Shown: positions 1 to 8,239 of the stretch, in pieces
How positions within the stretch are numbered: the stretch's first letter is position 1
How the letters are laid out: each line of letters opens with the position of its first letter
Assembly (NCBI GenBank): GCA_963735495.1
Contig: CAVTLG010000002.1
Coordinates: forward strand, 1,550,001 to 1,614,000
From: CAVTLG01 sp963735495
Lineage (GTDB): Bacteria; Chloroflexota; Ktedonobacteria; Ktedonobacterales; Ktedonobacteraceae
DNA: 64,000 nucleotides
Direction: 5' to 3'
Position numbers and translations under genes: made by a program
The notes under the pieces: generated by a model
Told to the model about the DNA's origin: nothing
Databases searched by the model: none
What the model saw: the letters and a program-made list of their open reading frames with translations, nothing else

Positions 1-1135
1 TCGCGCCGGTACTGATATCCCCGGGCGTGCTATAAGGAGCCTGATGCGGATCGAGCTCTGTCATGGTACCAGCCTGGTCCAGCGAGACTGGTGCATACTG
101 TTGATCGGAGCGTATCGCCGTAGTCGCTGCGTTATTATCTACGACTCCATTCTGGATATAGGAGGGCGTGATTCTATGATCGGGCGACGAAGTCGACGGG
201 GCCGGCGTTCCGGCGGGACGAGATCCCCGAGCTACAAACGTGCTGCCATTCGTGGGTGGAGTAGGAAGTCCACCCGGCGTCACGCTAGTGGGGAGGGGTG
301 CGCCAGTCTCTTCTTCGCCCAGGAGTTCCAGGGCGCGGGCCAGCGTGCTCCCGTCGCGATAACGCATCTCTGGAATTTTTTCCAGGCAGCGCAAAACGAT
401 TTCCTCTAAAGCCGGAGGGATATTAGGATTGAGCTGACTGGGCGGTATGGGAGCGTCCTGGATGTGCTGCATGGCGACAGCCACAGGCGTATCACCATCA
501 AATGGCGTACGGCCTGTCAGCATCTCATACATCACGATGCCAAGCGCGTAAACGTCAGCCGCTGGATTGACAATCTCGCCTTGCGCTTGTTCTGGCGCAT
601 AGTATTGGACGGTACCAAGCGTCATACCTGTAGTGGTGAGGCGCTCATCGTTGATATCTTTGTAGACACTGGCGATACCAAAATCGGTTAGCTTGATCGA
701 ACCATCACGTCCGACCAGCACATTTTGTGGTTTGACATCGCGATGCACAATGGCCCGACGGTGGGCGGCCCCTAAACCAAGAGCAACATCGTGCGCAATA
801 ATAATGGCCCGATCAGTCGCCAGGATACCGCGAGAACGCAGATAACGACGCAGATCAGTACCCTCGACCAGTTCCATGACGATGAAATAATTCCCGTCAC
901 TCTGACCATAATCGAAGACTTGCACGATGTTGGGATGCTGTAAGGCAGATGCCGCCTTCGCTTCACGCTGAAAGCGCGTCACAAACTTTGGGTCGGTGCT
1001 ATAGACCTCGCGCAGCACTTTAATCGCCACGACCCGGTCCATACGCATATCGCGTCCCCGGTAGATCGTAGCCATACCGCCACGGCCTATCGGTTCTTGT
1101 AGCTGGTATCGCTCACCCAAAACTTCGATTTGCAT
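1..1135 (-). CDS. Ser/Thr protein kinase (PknB-like), C-terminus beyond window
   Basis: The frame is open from an ATG at 1135 through position 1, so at least 378 residues are present and the C-terminus lies outside. All catalytic motifs of a Hanks-type kinase are visible: the glycine loop IGRGGMATIYRG (about residues 16-27), VAIK with the ATP-binding Lys at 39, HRDVKPQN in the catalytic loop, DFG followed by an activation segment rich in Thr, and APEQ. After the kinase lobe (about residue 275) the chain becomes Pro/Ser/Thr-rich, as in the juxtamembrane linker of membrane-anchored kinases; the expected transmembrane helix and sensor would be outside the window. Expected role: phosphorylation of Ser/Thr on cytosolic regulators in response to an envelope signal. 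Substrate unknown. Confidence 0.93.
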   Translation of the reverse strand, partial: MQIEVLGERYQLQEPIGRGGMATIYRGRDMRMDRVVAIKVLREVYSTDPKFVTRFQREAKAASALQHPNIVQVFDYGQSDGNYFIVMELVEGTDLRRYLRSRGILATDRAIIIAHDVALGLGAAHRRAIVHRDVKPQNVLVGRDGSIKLTDFGIASVYKDINDERLTTTGMTLGTVQYYAPEQAQGEIVNPAADVYALGIVMYEMLTGRTPFDGDTPVAVAMQHIQDAPIPPSQLNPNIPPALEEIVLRCLEKIPEMRYRDGSTLARALELLGEEETGAPLPTSVTPGGLPTPPTNGSTFVARGSRPAGTPAPSTSSPDHRITPSYIQNGVVDNNAATTAIRSDQQYAPVSLDQAGTMTELDPHQAPYSTPGDISTGA

Positions 1136-1406
1136 AGCTCTCCGCACTACAGGATGCCTTTGGTATGCCCCTGGATCATGAAACATGGATTACGCCCATT
1201 GCAAAAGGCGCAGGCCGCAGGCACCAGATTGACTATTAAGACTCCCTTAGCCAGGGAGAGAAATTGTAAGCATGTCGCGTCACTATTTTAACTTATTCTA
1301 CGCCAGAATGGAACAGTCCATGCGAAAGTAGGAGTTTTCTGTCCGCGTACTCCCTCTATCAGAAATAAGAGCTACCTACAAGGGTTGTCTTGAGCGGACT
1401 TTAGCT
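1136..1406. other. Intergenic region between the kinase and selB
   Basis: About 270 bases holding the upstream region of the kinase and the 3' flank of selB. I looked for a selenocysteine tRNA here because selB is adjacent and saw no cloverleaf or TPsiC-like arm. No convincing gene. Confidence 0.5.
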
Positions 1407-3344
1407 CTATCGCTTTACTGCTGTTGATCCTAACAGACGCTCATCACCCAGACGACGCGTAATATGTAACGCATCCATGTGCTCCAGGAGGGGTAGTATA
1501 TATTTGCGTGTTGTCCCTAATATATCACGAGCTTCAGCTGCCGTCATCGTGTTATGTTCCTGTATATAATCAACTAATCTTGTTACTGCTTTTTCATAGT
1601 CTTCACGCAGAAACAGAACCCCTGCGGCCAGCTTGACAAGCTGCCCCTGCTCAATAAGGGCATTGACTATTTCTGTGCCGACCATGGCTTCAGCTTCGAC
1701 ACGGTCTGGTGGTGTGTATGGATGAGCGCGGAATCGTTGGCATAAAAGCTCCACTTGCTGTTTTTGAGCCGCCGTAAAACCTGGCGTGAATGCGGGTATG
1801 CGAATAAGGCTACCCACACGCGCCAACGTCTCCGTTGTCGCATCTCCGACTGTCTCTAGCAGCCCTGCGGCCTGTAATGCTGTGAAGACGGTAGCGGCCA
1901 ACCTGGGTGAGAGATGCAGACGTGTACGCCACTCTTCCTTAGAAAGTCCACTCCGTAGCGGATACAGGCGATGTTGTTCATGTACCAGGTGCAAAGCCTC
2001 TGCGACCAGTGCGTCCCAGATGTGCCGGGCAAACCAGAAACCCCCGATATTGTGTACCCTTCCTTCTGATAACAACGTCTTGAGCGCCTGTCGCGTCACA
2101 TCTTCAGCAAGATTGCACCGTTTCACGATATCGGCGAACTCGTAGCCGGTCAATCCTGGCGAACTTTTCGTAGGAGACTGGCGATCAAGAGCGACCAGGA
2201 TCAGCTCGTCTGGCGATGCCTGCGCTAAATGCTCCAGGGTTTCCAGCACCGCTGACTGAAAACGTCGGTGATAGCGTGGTTGCACGTCGATAATTTCTCC
2301 ACCGCCAATCGTCGCGCTGGGCGATGGGATGCGCAAAATGAAATGGTCATGGCGTACAACGACCGCCGGGCGCTGCAAACGTAATTGTCCCCATGCCGTT
2401 TGACCCGGTTGCAGCTCTTCCGCATCGAGCAGACGTACGCGCGCGGATATCTCCTGTGCACCACAGAAAAAGTCTACCTGAGTATTGTGTGCCAGGGGAC
2501 GCGGAACGTCGGCCAGCAGGTGAATGCGTGCGTCAAAGAGCATGGTCGGACGCAGTTGTCCCGGTAAGGCTGCGACATTGCCACGCTCCAGGTCTGTGCG
2601 TGCGACGTTGGTAAGATTCATGGCGACACGGCTACCCGGCTGCGCAACCTCAATATGTTGTTTGTGCGTTTGCAAGCTGCGAATGCGCGTTTTAATGCCC
2701 TGCGGCAAAATCTCGATCTCCTGTCCGACCTGGATGCAGCCATCCAGTAGCGTCCCAGTAGCGACCGTGCCAAAGCCGGTCAAGGAAAAAACACGGTCAA
2801 TAGGTAAACGCGGACGAGCCGTATTTTCGCGCTCCGGTGTGGCATCCAGGACACGATCCAGCGTGTGCAGAAGTTCTGCTAAGCCTTGTTTTGTGTACGC
2901 AGAAACGGGTATGATCGGTGCGCCGGCCAGTATCGTAGGCTTCAGGTAGGCCACGATCTCGTCATGGACCAGCGCCAGCCATTCCGCGTCCACCAGGTCA
3001 ATTTTTGTTAAGGCCACCACGCCACAGCGTACATGTAAGAGATCAAGAATTGCCAGGTGTTCACGTGTCTGCGGCATAATGCCCTCGTCGGCAGCGATGA
3101 CGAGCAAGGCCGCATCGATACCTCCAACACCTGCGAGCATATTCTTAATAAAATTTTCATGTCCGGGCACATCGACAATGCTGACCTCGTGTCCACTCGG
3201 CAGCTTCAACCAGGCAAATCCGAGGTCAATAGTCATACCGCGCTCTTTTTCTTCTGCCAGGTGGTCTGGGTCTATGCCTGTCAGCGCTTTGACAAGTGTG
3301 GACTTGCCGTGATCGACATGTCCCGCAGTACCAATACAACTCAT
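1407..3344 (-). CDS. selB: Selenocysteine-specific translation elongation factor SelB
   Basis: SelB delivers selenocysteinyl-tRNA to UGA codons marked by a SECIS element. The N-terminus carries EF-Tu-type GTPase motifs: GHVDHGKS (G1), DVPGHE (G3) and TKID (G4). Beta-barrel domains follow (about residues 170-370), then a C-terminal half of tandem winged helices (about 400-645) that in the family bind the SECIS RNA. At about 645 residues the protein has normal length. The ATG at 3344 (MSCIGTAGHVDHGKST) is preferred over a TTG three codons earlier, because it places the G1 motif where the family has it; no strong ribosome-binding site discriminates between them. No selA, selC, selD or obvious selenoprotein gene lies in the window, so it stands apart from its pathway partners. 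Confidence 0.93.
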   Translation of the reverse strand: MSCIGTAGHVDHGKSTLVKALTGIDPDHLAEEKERGMTIDLGFAWLKLPSGHEVSIVDVPGHENFIKNMLAGVGGIDAALLVIAADEGIMPQTREHLAILDLLHVRCGVVALTKIDLVDAEWLALVHDEIVAYLKPTILAGAPIIPVSAYTKQGLAELLHTLDRVLDATPERENTARPRLPIDRVFSLTGFGTVATGTLLDGCIQVGQEIEILPQGIKTRIRSLQTHKQHIEVAQPGSRVAMNLTNVARTDLERGNVAALPGQLRPTMLFDARIHLLADVPRPLAHNTQVDFFCGAQEISARVRLLDAEELQPGQTAWGQLRLQRPAVVVRHDHFILRIPSPSATIGGGEIIDVQPRYHRRFQSAVLETLEHLAQASPDELILVALDRQSPTKSSPGLTGYEFADIVKRCNLAEDVTRQALKTLLSEGRVHNIGGFWFARHIWDALVAEALHLVHEQHRLYPLRSGLSKEEWRTRLHLSPRLAATVFTALQAAGLLETVGDATTETLARVGSLIRIPAFTPGFTAAQKQQVELLCQRFRAHPYTPPDRVEAEAMVGTEIVNALIEQGQLVKLAAGVLFLREDYEKAVTRLVDYIQEHNTMTAAEARDILGTTRKYILPLLEHMDALHITRRLGDERLLGSTAVKR

Positions 3345-3451
3345 GATAAGCAACCCAGTAGGAAATGATAGAGGACAATGGGTATGTTTCAGTATAGCGC
3401 AAAAATGTGCTTCTGCCTATGGCTGGAAGGCACTACACTCTCCACACTTAT

Positions 3452-3480
3452 TTGACAAATGAGCGGGGAGAGCGTATCAT
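3452..3480 (+). promoter_or_regulatory. Sigma-70-type promoter of the TetR-monooxygenase unit
   Basis: TTGACA at 3452-3457 and TATCAT at 3475-3480 are separated by 17 bases, a near-consensus housekeeping promoter. The predicted transcription start, near 3487, lies just ahead of the perfect palindrome at 3493-3512. Confidence 0.75.
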
Positions 3481-3492
3481 CAGTTTAAGCAT

Positions 3493-3512
3493 ACGAAACG
3501 GAACCGTTTCGT
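3493..3512. promoter_or_regulatory. Perfect palindromic operator, probably for the TetR regulator
   Basis: Two 9-base arms, ACGAAACGG and CCGTTTCGT, flank AA and form a perfect 20-base palindrome. It sits between the -10 box and the ribosome-binding site of the TetR gene, where bound repressor would block transcription, as TetR family autoregulators commonly do. Assignment to this regulator is an inference from position and symmetry. Confidence 0.7.
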
Positions 3513-3535
3513 TCAGTGGCAGGAGTTGTGTAGCG

Positions 3536-4142
3536 ATGGTCAAACATGAAGCGGCTCAACGTATGGGTCGATTGTATGATGAGACCCGAACGGCGCAGAT
3601 TTTGCGCGCAGCGCTCGAAAGTGCTGGCGGAAGAGGGATACGATTGCCTGACTATGGATGCTGTGGCCGAACGGGCTCAAGCAGGTAAAGCGACACTCTA
3701 CCGACGCTGGTCATCAAAAGCTCAGTTGGTTGTTGATGCTCTCGTCTATATCGATATGGCGGCGATCTGTGCGGATCATGCTGATAGTGGGAGTCTGAGA
3801 TCAAATCTATGTGAGCTGCTGGCCCTCTGTTTTGGACTTAATGATCCTATCAGGCAACGGGTGATCATTGGATTGGCATCGTCTCTCTGTCGTTATCCCG
3901 ATCTGGCTGAAGCCTGGCGCTCCCGGTTTGTCGAGGGTCAACAATGTGCACTGCGTGCTGTCTACGAGCGTGCAGTTGAACGGAGCGAGATTGCGGCTGG
4001 CCGAGACCTGGATTTGCTGACAATGGTCGGGCCTGCACTGCTCTTCTACCAACTGGTGATGACAGGTGAACCAGTAAACCAGGAGTGCATTCGTCGTATT
4101 GTGGATGAGGTGTTGCTGCCACTTTTCTCTGAACGTCGATAG
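3536..4142 (+). CDS. TetR/AcrR family regulator, interrupted by a one-base frameshift
   Basis: The gene should start at the ATG at 3536, which has AGGAG at 3521-3525. The first frame reads MVKHEAAQRMGRLYDETRTA and on to AALE, a normal TetR N-terminus. The HTH then continues in another frame as LAEEGYDCLTMDAVAERA and GKATLYRRW. Removing one A from the AAA at 3618-3620 joins the two frames smoothly (AALEVLAEEGY) and gives 201 residues, a typical family length. The C-terminal ligand-binding half is intact to the stop at 4142. A translation start at 3546 in the second frame would give a scrambled N-terminus and is unlikely to be real. The gene precedes a luciferase-like monooxygenase by 36 bases and probably represses itself and that enzyme. 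A real mutation or a sequence error are both possible. Confidence 0.85.
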
Positions 4143-4178
4143 ATAAGCTAATTAGCATAGCAAAGGATACCGTACGTC

Positions 4179-5198
4179 ATGGCATTTCCACTCTCCGTGC
4201 TGGATCTTTCTCCGGTTGATAGTGGTTCGAGCGGGCCTCAGGCTTTGCAGAATACCATTAACCTGGCTCGTAGGGCCGATCAACTGGGTTACACGCGTTA
4301 CTGGCTGGCCGAGCACCATAATACGTCTAGCATCGCGAGTTCAACACCTGAAATTATGATTGGACATGTCGCCAGTGCGACGACGAGGATGCGCGTGGGT
4401 TCAGGCGGGATCATGTTGCCCAACCATGCGCCGTTGAAGGTGGCCGAAACGTTTCGCGTGCTGGAGGCTCTCCATCCTGGACGGATCGACCTGGGCATTG
4501 GGCGCGCTCCCGGAACGGATCAGATAACGGCCCTGGCGCTGCGCCGCTCGGAGGAAGCACTCGGCGCAGACGATTTCCCTGAGCAATTGGCAGAACTGTT
4601 CGCCTTCTCGACAGGCCAGTTCCCAGAGGGCCATCCATTCCGCTCGGTGAGGGCAACGCCGGCTGATGTTGAGCTTCCACCTGTATGGTTGCTTGGTTCG
4701 AGTGGGTTTAGCGCCCAGCTTGCCGCTCTATTGGGTCTCGGCTTTGCTTTTGCTCAGCATATAAATCCCCCTATGGCAGTGCAGGCGATGCGTACTTATC
4801 GCGAAAAATTCACACCGTCCGCGTACCTCAAACAGCCAAAAACGATACTAACTACCTCTGTGATTTGTGCGGAGACGGATGAGCTTGCTGATAGGCTGGC
4901 GTCTTCGGCGGATCTCTCCATGCTGCGCTTGTACAGTGGTCAGCCAAGTCCATTGGCAAGCCCGGAGGAAGCTCTGCGTTATCCCTATACCGACGCGCAA
5001 CGTATGCAGATACAGATGTCTCGTATGCGTATGACGGTGGGGAGTCCGACGACGGTGCGTACGCGGTTAAATCAGCTCATCGCACAAACCGGGGCCGATG
5101 AGCTGATGATTATGACACTGCTCTACGGACGTGAGCATCGGTTGCGGTCATACGAGCTGCTCGCACAGGCTTTTGAGCTGGAGGGAGCAGCAGAGTAA
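4179..5198 (+). CDS. Luciferase-like flavin-dependent monooxygenase (MsnO8-type)
   Basis: A 339-residue single-domain LLM-class protein. It starts MAFPLSVLDLSPVDSG, shows the family block RYWLAEHHN near residue 43, then PEIMIGHVASAT and RIDLGIGRAPGTD. These proteins are TIM barrels that use reduced FMN or F420 to oxidise or reduce small organic molecules; this subgroup resembles the MsnO8 branch, whose substrates are mostly unknown. It is the second gene after the TetR regulator with no promoter visible between them, so it is probably the regulated enzyme of that unit. Nothing in the sequence defines the substrate. Confidence 0.88.
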   Translation: MAFPLSVLDLSPVDSGSSGPQALQNTINLARRADQLGYTRYWLAEHHNTSSIASSTPEIMIGHVASATTRMRVGSGGIMLPNHAPLKVAETFRVLEALHPGRIDLGIGRAPGTDQITALALRRSEEALGADDFPEQLAELFAFSTGQFPEGHPFRSVRATPADVELPPVWLLGSSGFSAQLAALLGLGFAFAQHINPPMAVQAMRTYREKFTPSAYLKQPKTILTTSVICAETDELADRLASSADLSMLRLYSGQPSPLASPEEALRYPYTDAQRMQIQMSRMRMTVGSPTTVRTRLNQLIAQTGADELMIMTLLYGREHRLRSYELLAQAFELEGAAE

Positions 5199-5243
5199 AT
5201 ACACCAACTCCGACGCAGGCATGGGTTCGACCGCCCTGGGGCC

Positions 5244-5663
5244 TTATGACCAACTTCTAAATTTCGTAGGTGTCACCCGAATCCCTTGCGAGTAGTTGTT
5301 GGCCATTGCCTCTGGTGTCCATCCCATGTCTTGCATGCGCGCCCCGTATTTTTCGATGTACGCGGGCGATATGATACTGCTCGCTGGCTCCGTGAGCAGT
5401 TCAGCGGTGCCCTCAACGATTACCACGTCTTCGCCCTGTTTTGTGTCATCTAGCCCCAGGGTGATGTACGTATTTTTGCGCAGGTTACGGACCTTCAGTT
5501 TCTGCGGCTGACTGAAAAACAGAATTGTTTTGCCTTCCCATAAAAACCAGACCGGGACAGTGTACGGGCGTCCCTCTGGTGATACGGTAGTGAGCCAGGC
5601 GATGGTCTCAGAGCGCAAACGCTGCTCGGCGTGCTGTCCCCACTCTGTTGTTAAATCAAGCAT
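5244..5663 (-). CDS. PPOX-class (Rv3369-like) F420/FMN-binding oxidoreductase
   Basis: A small split-barrel protein of about 139 residues. The motifs RSETIAWLTTVSPEGRP, VPVWFLWEG and LKVRNLRKN match the PPOX class F420-dependent enzyme family related to Rv3369 of mycobacteria. The ATG at 5663 is chosen because AAGGAA lies seven bases upstream; an upstream extension of 20 residues has no ribosome-binding site and no family similarity. It is monocistronic and converges on the monooxygenase gene. Probable role: two-electron reduction of a small substrate with a deazaflavin or flavin cofactor; the substrate is unknown. Confidence 0.85.
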   Translation of the reverse strand: MLDLTTEWGQHAEQRLRSETIAWLTTVSPEGRPYTVPVWFLWEGKTILFFSQPQKLKVRNLRKNTYITLGLDDTKQGEDVVIVEGTAELLTEPASSIISPAYIEKYGARMQDMGWTPEAMANNYSQGIRVTPTKFRSWS

Positions 5664-5758
5664 GTGTGTTTCCTTTGTCTGTCTGATAGAAATAGAGATC
5701 AGCTCTGCAAGAGAGCCAGACATCTCTCTGTATTGGAATACACAACACGAGAGTCTAT

Positions 5759-7849
5759 TTATTCCGTGGAAGGTGTCTCTATGGACGGTGATGTTTGCTC
5801 TACTTGACGTCTGACGACGTGCATCTGCCCCTCGCTATACGGGTCATAAAGATTGATTACGTCCATTCCATTCTCAGTATGATCCTTGGAATTGACTAAC
5901 GCAGAGGAGTAACCTGTAACAACAACGCTTCCTTCTCTTTGATGCGCTACTTTGGCGTACAGGCTATTGTACTTTCTCGCCTCATCAGCCTTGTTGCTGA
6001 TCTGTACATTAAGCATGCCACCACAACTAATGATAATATCTGCACCCTCTTGTGGTAAGCCGATATCACGTTTCAGGGCCTCAGCGCCAGCAGACACATC
6101 TCCACGGATATAGGGAGACAGATCCTTATGGAAAGTGGAAACGGTGATCCATTCAGACTCGTTAGTCAATGTGCGAAAACGCTTCTCTGCGATACCGATG
6201 TCTTTCTTATTACCATTGAGCAGCAGATAGGTGATTTGGGGCTTTGGACCCTCTTGGTATCGTGCCTGGATATCCTTGATGATACGCTCTGCCAGATCAC
6301 CATTGCCACCAGGGGCATCCAGAATTGTTATATTGTCTTTTCCATGTTCTACAAGGTCCGCAACGATACTCAGTGTATAATCAGCAGTCATAGGATGGAT
6401 GTCCATAGAGTACTTCTTACGCTCTTTTTTGGAACGACGCCAGTCGTTGTCTTCCTCTTGCCAGAAGTCTTGCCGTGCCGTGCTTTCCTCCACATCAGTG
6501 GTATCTTTCTCAATCTGTTTTCCTGATAAAAAAGGTGATACCTTTTCGCGAACAATTTGCCCAATATCTTGTTCCAGCTCGTATTTCTGTTGTATATAGT
6601 GTACGTTGTCTCTGCCATCATCGTTTGTTGTAATTTTTGAAATGACAAATTGTTTGTTTTTGAAAGCAACCATAGGAATGCCGTATAACTCTTCTTCTAC
6701 ACGAATTGCACTATTGTAGTACATTGATTCAAGAGATTTTACAGGTTTTCCCTGGTATAACAGTGGCGGTTTCAGTGAAGAGAGATCGAGGACAAATCGT
6801 ATCTGAGGAAATTTCTCTGGTGGTAGCTGCCATACATTTGGAGGTTGTTCCAGCCGTATTGCTGTCTGCAATATCTGCTGGACCTCTGTCTGTACCGTAT
6901 CGGTCCATTCATTCAGTGGGGAGACCAGGCCAGCCTTAATGCGCGTTTCCTGTTTTCTAGGATGCTCTTCTCTGTCCTTTGTTCCTGCAAAGATAAATCT
7001 ATCTGGATTATCTGAAATTCTTTTGCGTATATTATATACTTTTTTCATTGTTTTATAGGCAATTCTTTCATGGATTTCTGTACTCTTGCTATCAAGATAT
7101 GGTGAAGGATCATCTAATAATTGCTTGAGATTTTCTCTATATCTACTCGCAAACTGAAAAGCTCGTGCGGTTTGGACTACCTTGCGGTAAAGAGTTGGAT
7201 CGGAAAAAGAGGGATGGCTTTCAGGAATATCATGTCCCAGCATATCCATGAGATCATGTATAATTTTAGGGTGGTGCATGACTCGATCTATCACTGAGGA
7301 AATGACGTCTTCCTCATACAAACATTGAACGTAATATCTCGTATGTAAAATTTTTGGCGTTTCTTGTTCGAATTGGTTTATGGCCTCTTGAGGGAATATC
7401 TCTGACACTTCATCCCCTTGTCTTCTTCTTATAAAATCAGGTGTGTTTTCTTGGGAAGAGTCGCTTCCTTCGCTCTCTTCCCCACTCCTGAAGCTCCTCT
7501 CTGAAGACGTTTCCGTACCACTGAAGCTTTCCTCTGAAGACGCTTCTCTACTTCTGGAACTCCGCTGTGAAGATGTTTCTTCTCTTCTTTCATCAATAGT
7601 GCTGTCTTCTGGAATAGTAGAATCCCCGCGCAACCCTCTCAAAGCATTCAACGCGGATTTTTGGGGTATTGCCAAATGAGCAAATACATGCTCAGAAGAA
7701 GTTAGGGTTGATGCTGCATTCTGCTGCTCTGTACGCATTGCTCTGATCATATCACTACGTTGAGATTTAGTTCCTTCTGGATGTAGTACGTTAACCTGTT
7801 CTTTGGCTTGAGAGCTTGCTTGCTCTCCCGGAGATTGCCTTCGTTCCAT
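5759..7849 (-). CDS. Large hypothetical protein with Ser/Glu-rich N-terminus and methyltransferase-like C-terminus
   Basis: A 696-residue protein I cannot name. Residues about 1-150 are low-complexity and Ser/Glu/Arg-rich with short repeats such as SSERSF and SSEESF, so probably disordered. Residues about 150-480 are mixed helical with no motif I recognise. Residues about 490-670 look like a Rossmann SAM-binding fold: ILDAPGGNGDLAERI near 509-523 resembles methyltransferase motif I, followed by IIISCGGMLNV and SVVVTGYSS at later strand positions. The start at 7849 has GGAG upstream. Its N-terminal style (Gln/Ser/Arg-rich, few hydrophobics) resembles two other unnamed proteins here, at 21.6-23.0 and 39.2-40.1 kb. 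The methyltransferase call rests on motif I alone. Confidence 0.6.
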   Translation of the reverse strand: MERRQSPGEQASSQAKEQVNVLHPEGTKSQRSDMIRAMRTEQQNAASTLTSSEHVFAHLAIPQKSALNALRGLRGDSTIPEDSTIDERREETSSQRSSRSREASSEESFSGTETSSERSFRSGEESEGSDSSQENTPDFIRRRQGDEVSEIFPQEAINQFEQETPKILHTRYYVQCLYEEDVISSVIDRVMHHPKIIHDLMDMLGHDIPESHPSFSDPTLYRKVVQTARAFQFASRYRENLKQLLDDPSPYLDSKSTEIHERIAYKTMKKVYNIRKRISDNPDRFIFAGTKDREEHPRKQETRIKAGLVSPLNEWTDTVQTEVQQILQTAIRLEQPPNVWQLPPEKFPQIRFVLDLSSLKPPLLYQGKPVKSLESMYYNSAIRVEEELYGIPMVAFKNKQFVISKITTNDDGRDNVHYIQQKYELEQDIGQIVREKVSPFLSGKQIEKDTTDVEESTARQDFWQEEDNDWRRSKKERKKYSMDIHPMTADYTLSIVADLVEHGKDNITILDAPGGNGDLAERIIKDIQARYQEGPKPQITYLLLNGNKKDIGIAEKRFRTLTNESEWITVSTFHKDLSPYIRGDVSAGAEALKRDIGLPQEGADIIISCGGMLNVQISNKADEARKYNSLYAKVAHQREGSVVVTGYSSALVNSKDHTENGMDVINLYDPYSEGQMHVVRRQVEQTSPSIETPSTE

Positions 7850-8069
7850 AATGATCTCCTAATATGTAGATGCCTATTACGCGAGAGCCATGCCTATATC
7901 TTTTAGTTGCGACGGTGGCGTTCATCGAGTCAGCATGTGTTATCAGAAATTGCTTTGTTTCGAGCAAGATCCAGGCCATTCATCATTATACTATATCTCA
8001 AGGAGATAACTCAAGGGGATAATAGGGAAGGAATTTTTGTATCTTGTCATATCAGTTACAGGTAGGGGG

Positions 8070-8190
8070 GCTCTCCGTCCATTAGGGTGAAACAGGGTAG
8101 GGGCGTGTCCTTGCGACCGGCCCCCAGGGCGCACGCAAGGTGACGCCCCTACCCTGTTTCCCAACGTTTTCACCCGGAAGGATGGAGAGC
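8070..8190. repeat. Dispersed hairpin repeat, family A copy 1
   Basis: Perfect 18-base arms GAAACAGGGTAGGGGCGT (8089-8106) and its reverse complement (8143-8160) lie inside a second, one-mismatch stem (8070-8080 with 8180-8190). The inner part contains GCGCACGCAAGGTGACG. The same GGGTAGGGGCGT/ACGCCCCTACCC architecture recurs at 44604-44682 and 46167-46238. It is intergenic, between two same-strand genes, and could also act as a transcription barrier. Confidence 0.85.
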
Positions 8191-8239
8191 CGGTAGGGGT
8201 CCTGATTGTTCCAGAGTCAGCCTTCTACCTATATGTGTG

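Noticed and set aside
5199..5243. Possible tRNA TPsiC-like arm (GGGTTCGACCGCCC)
   Set aside because: No acceptor, D or anticodon arms can be built around it.
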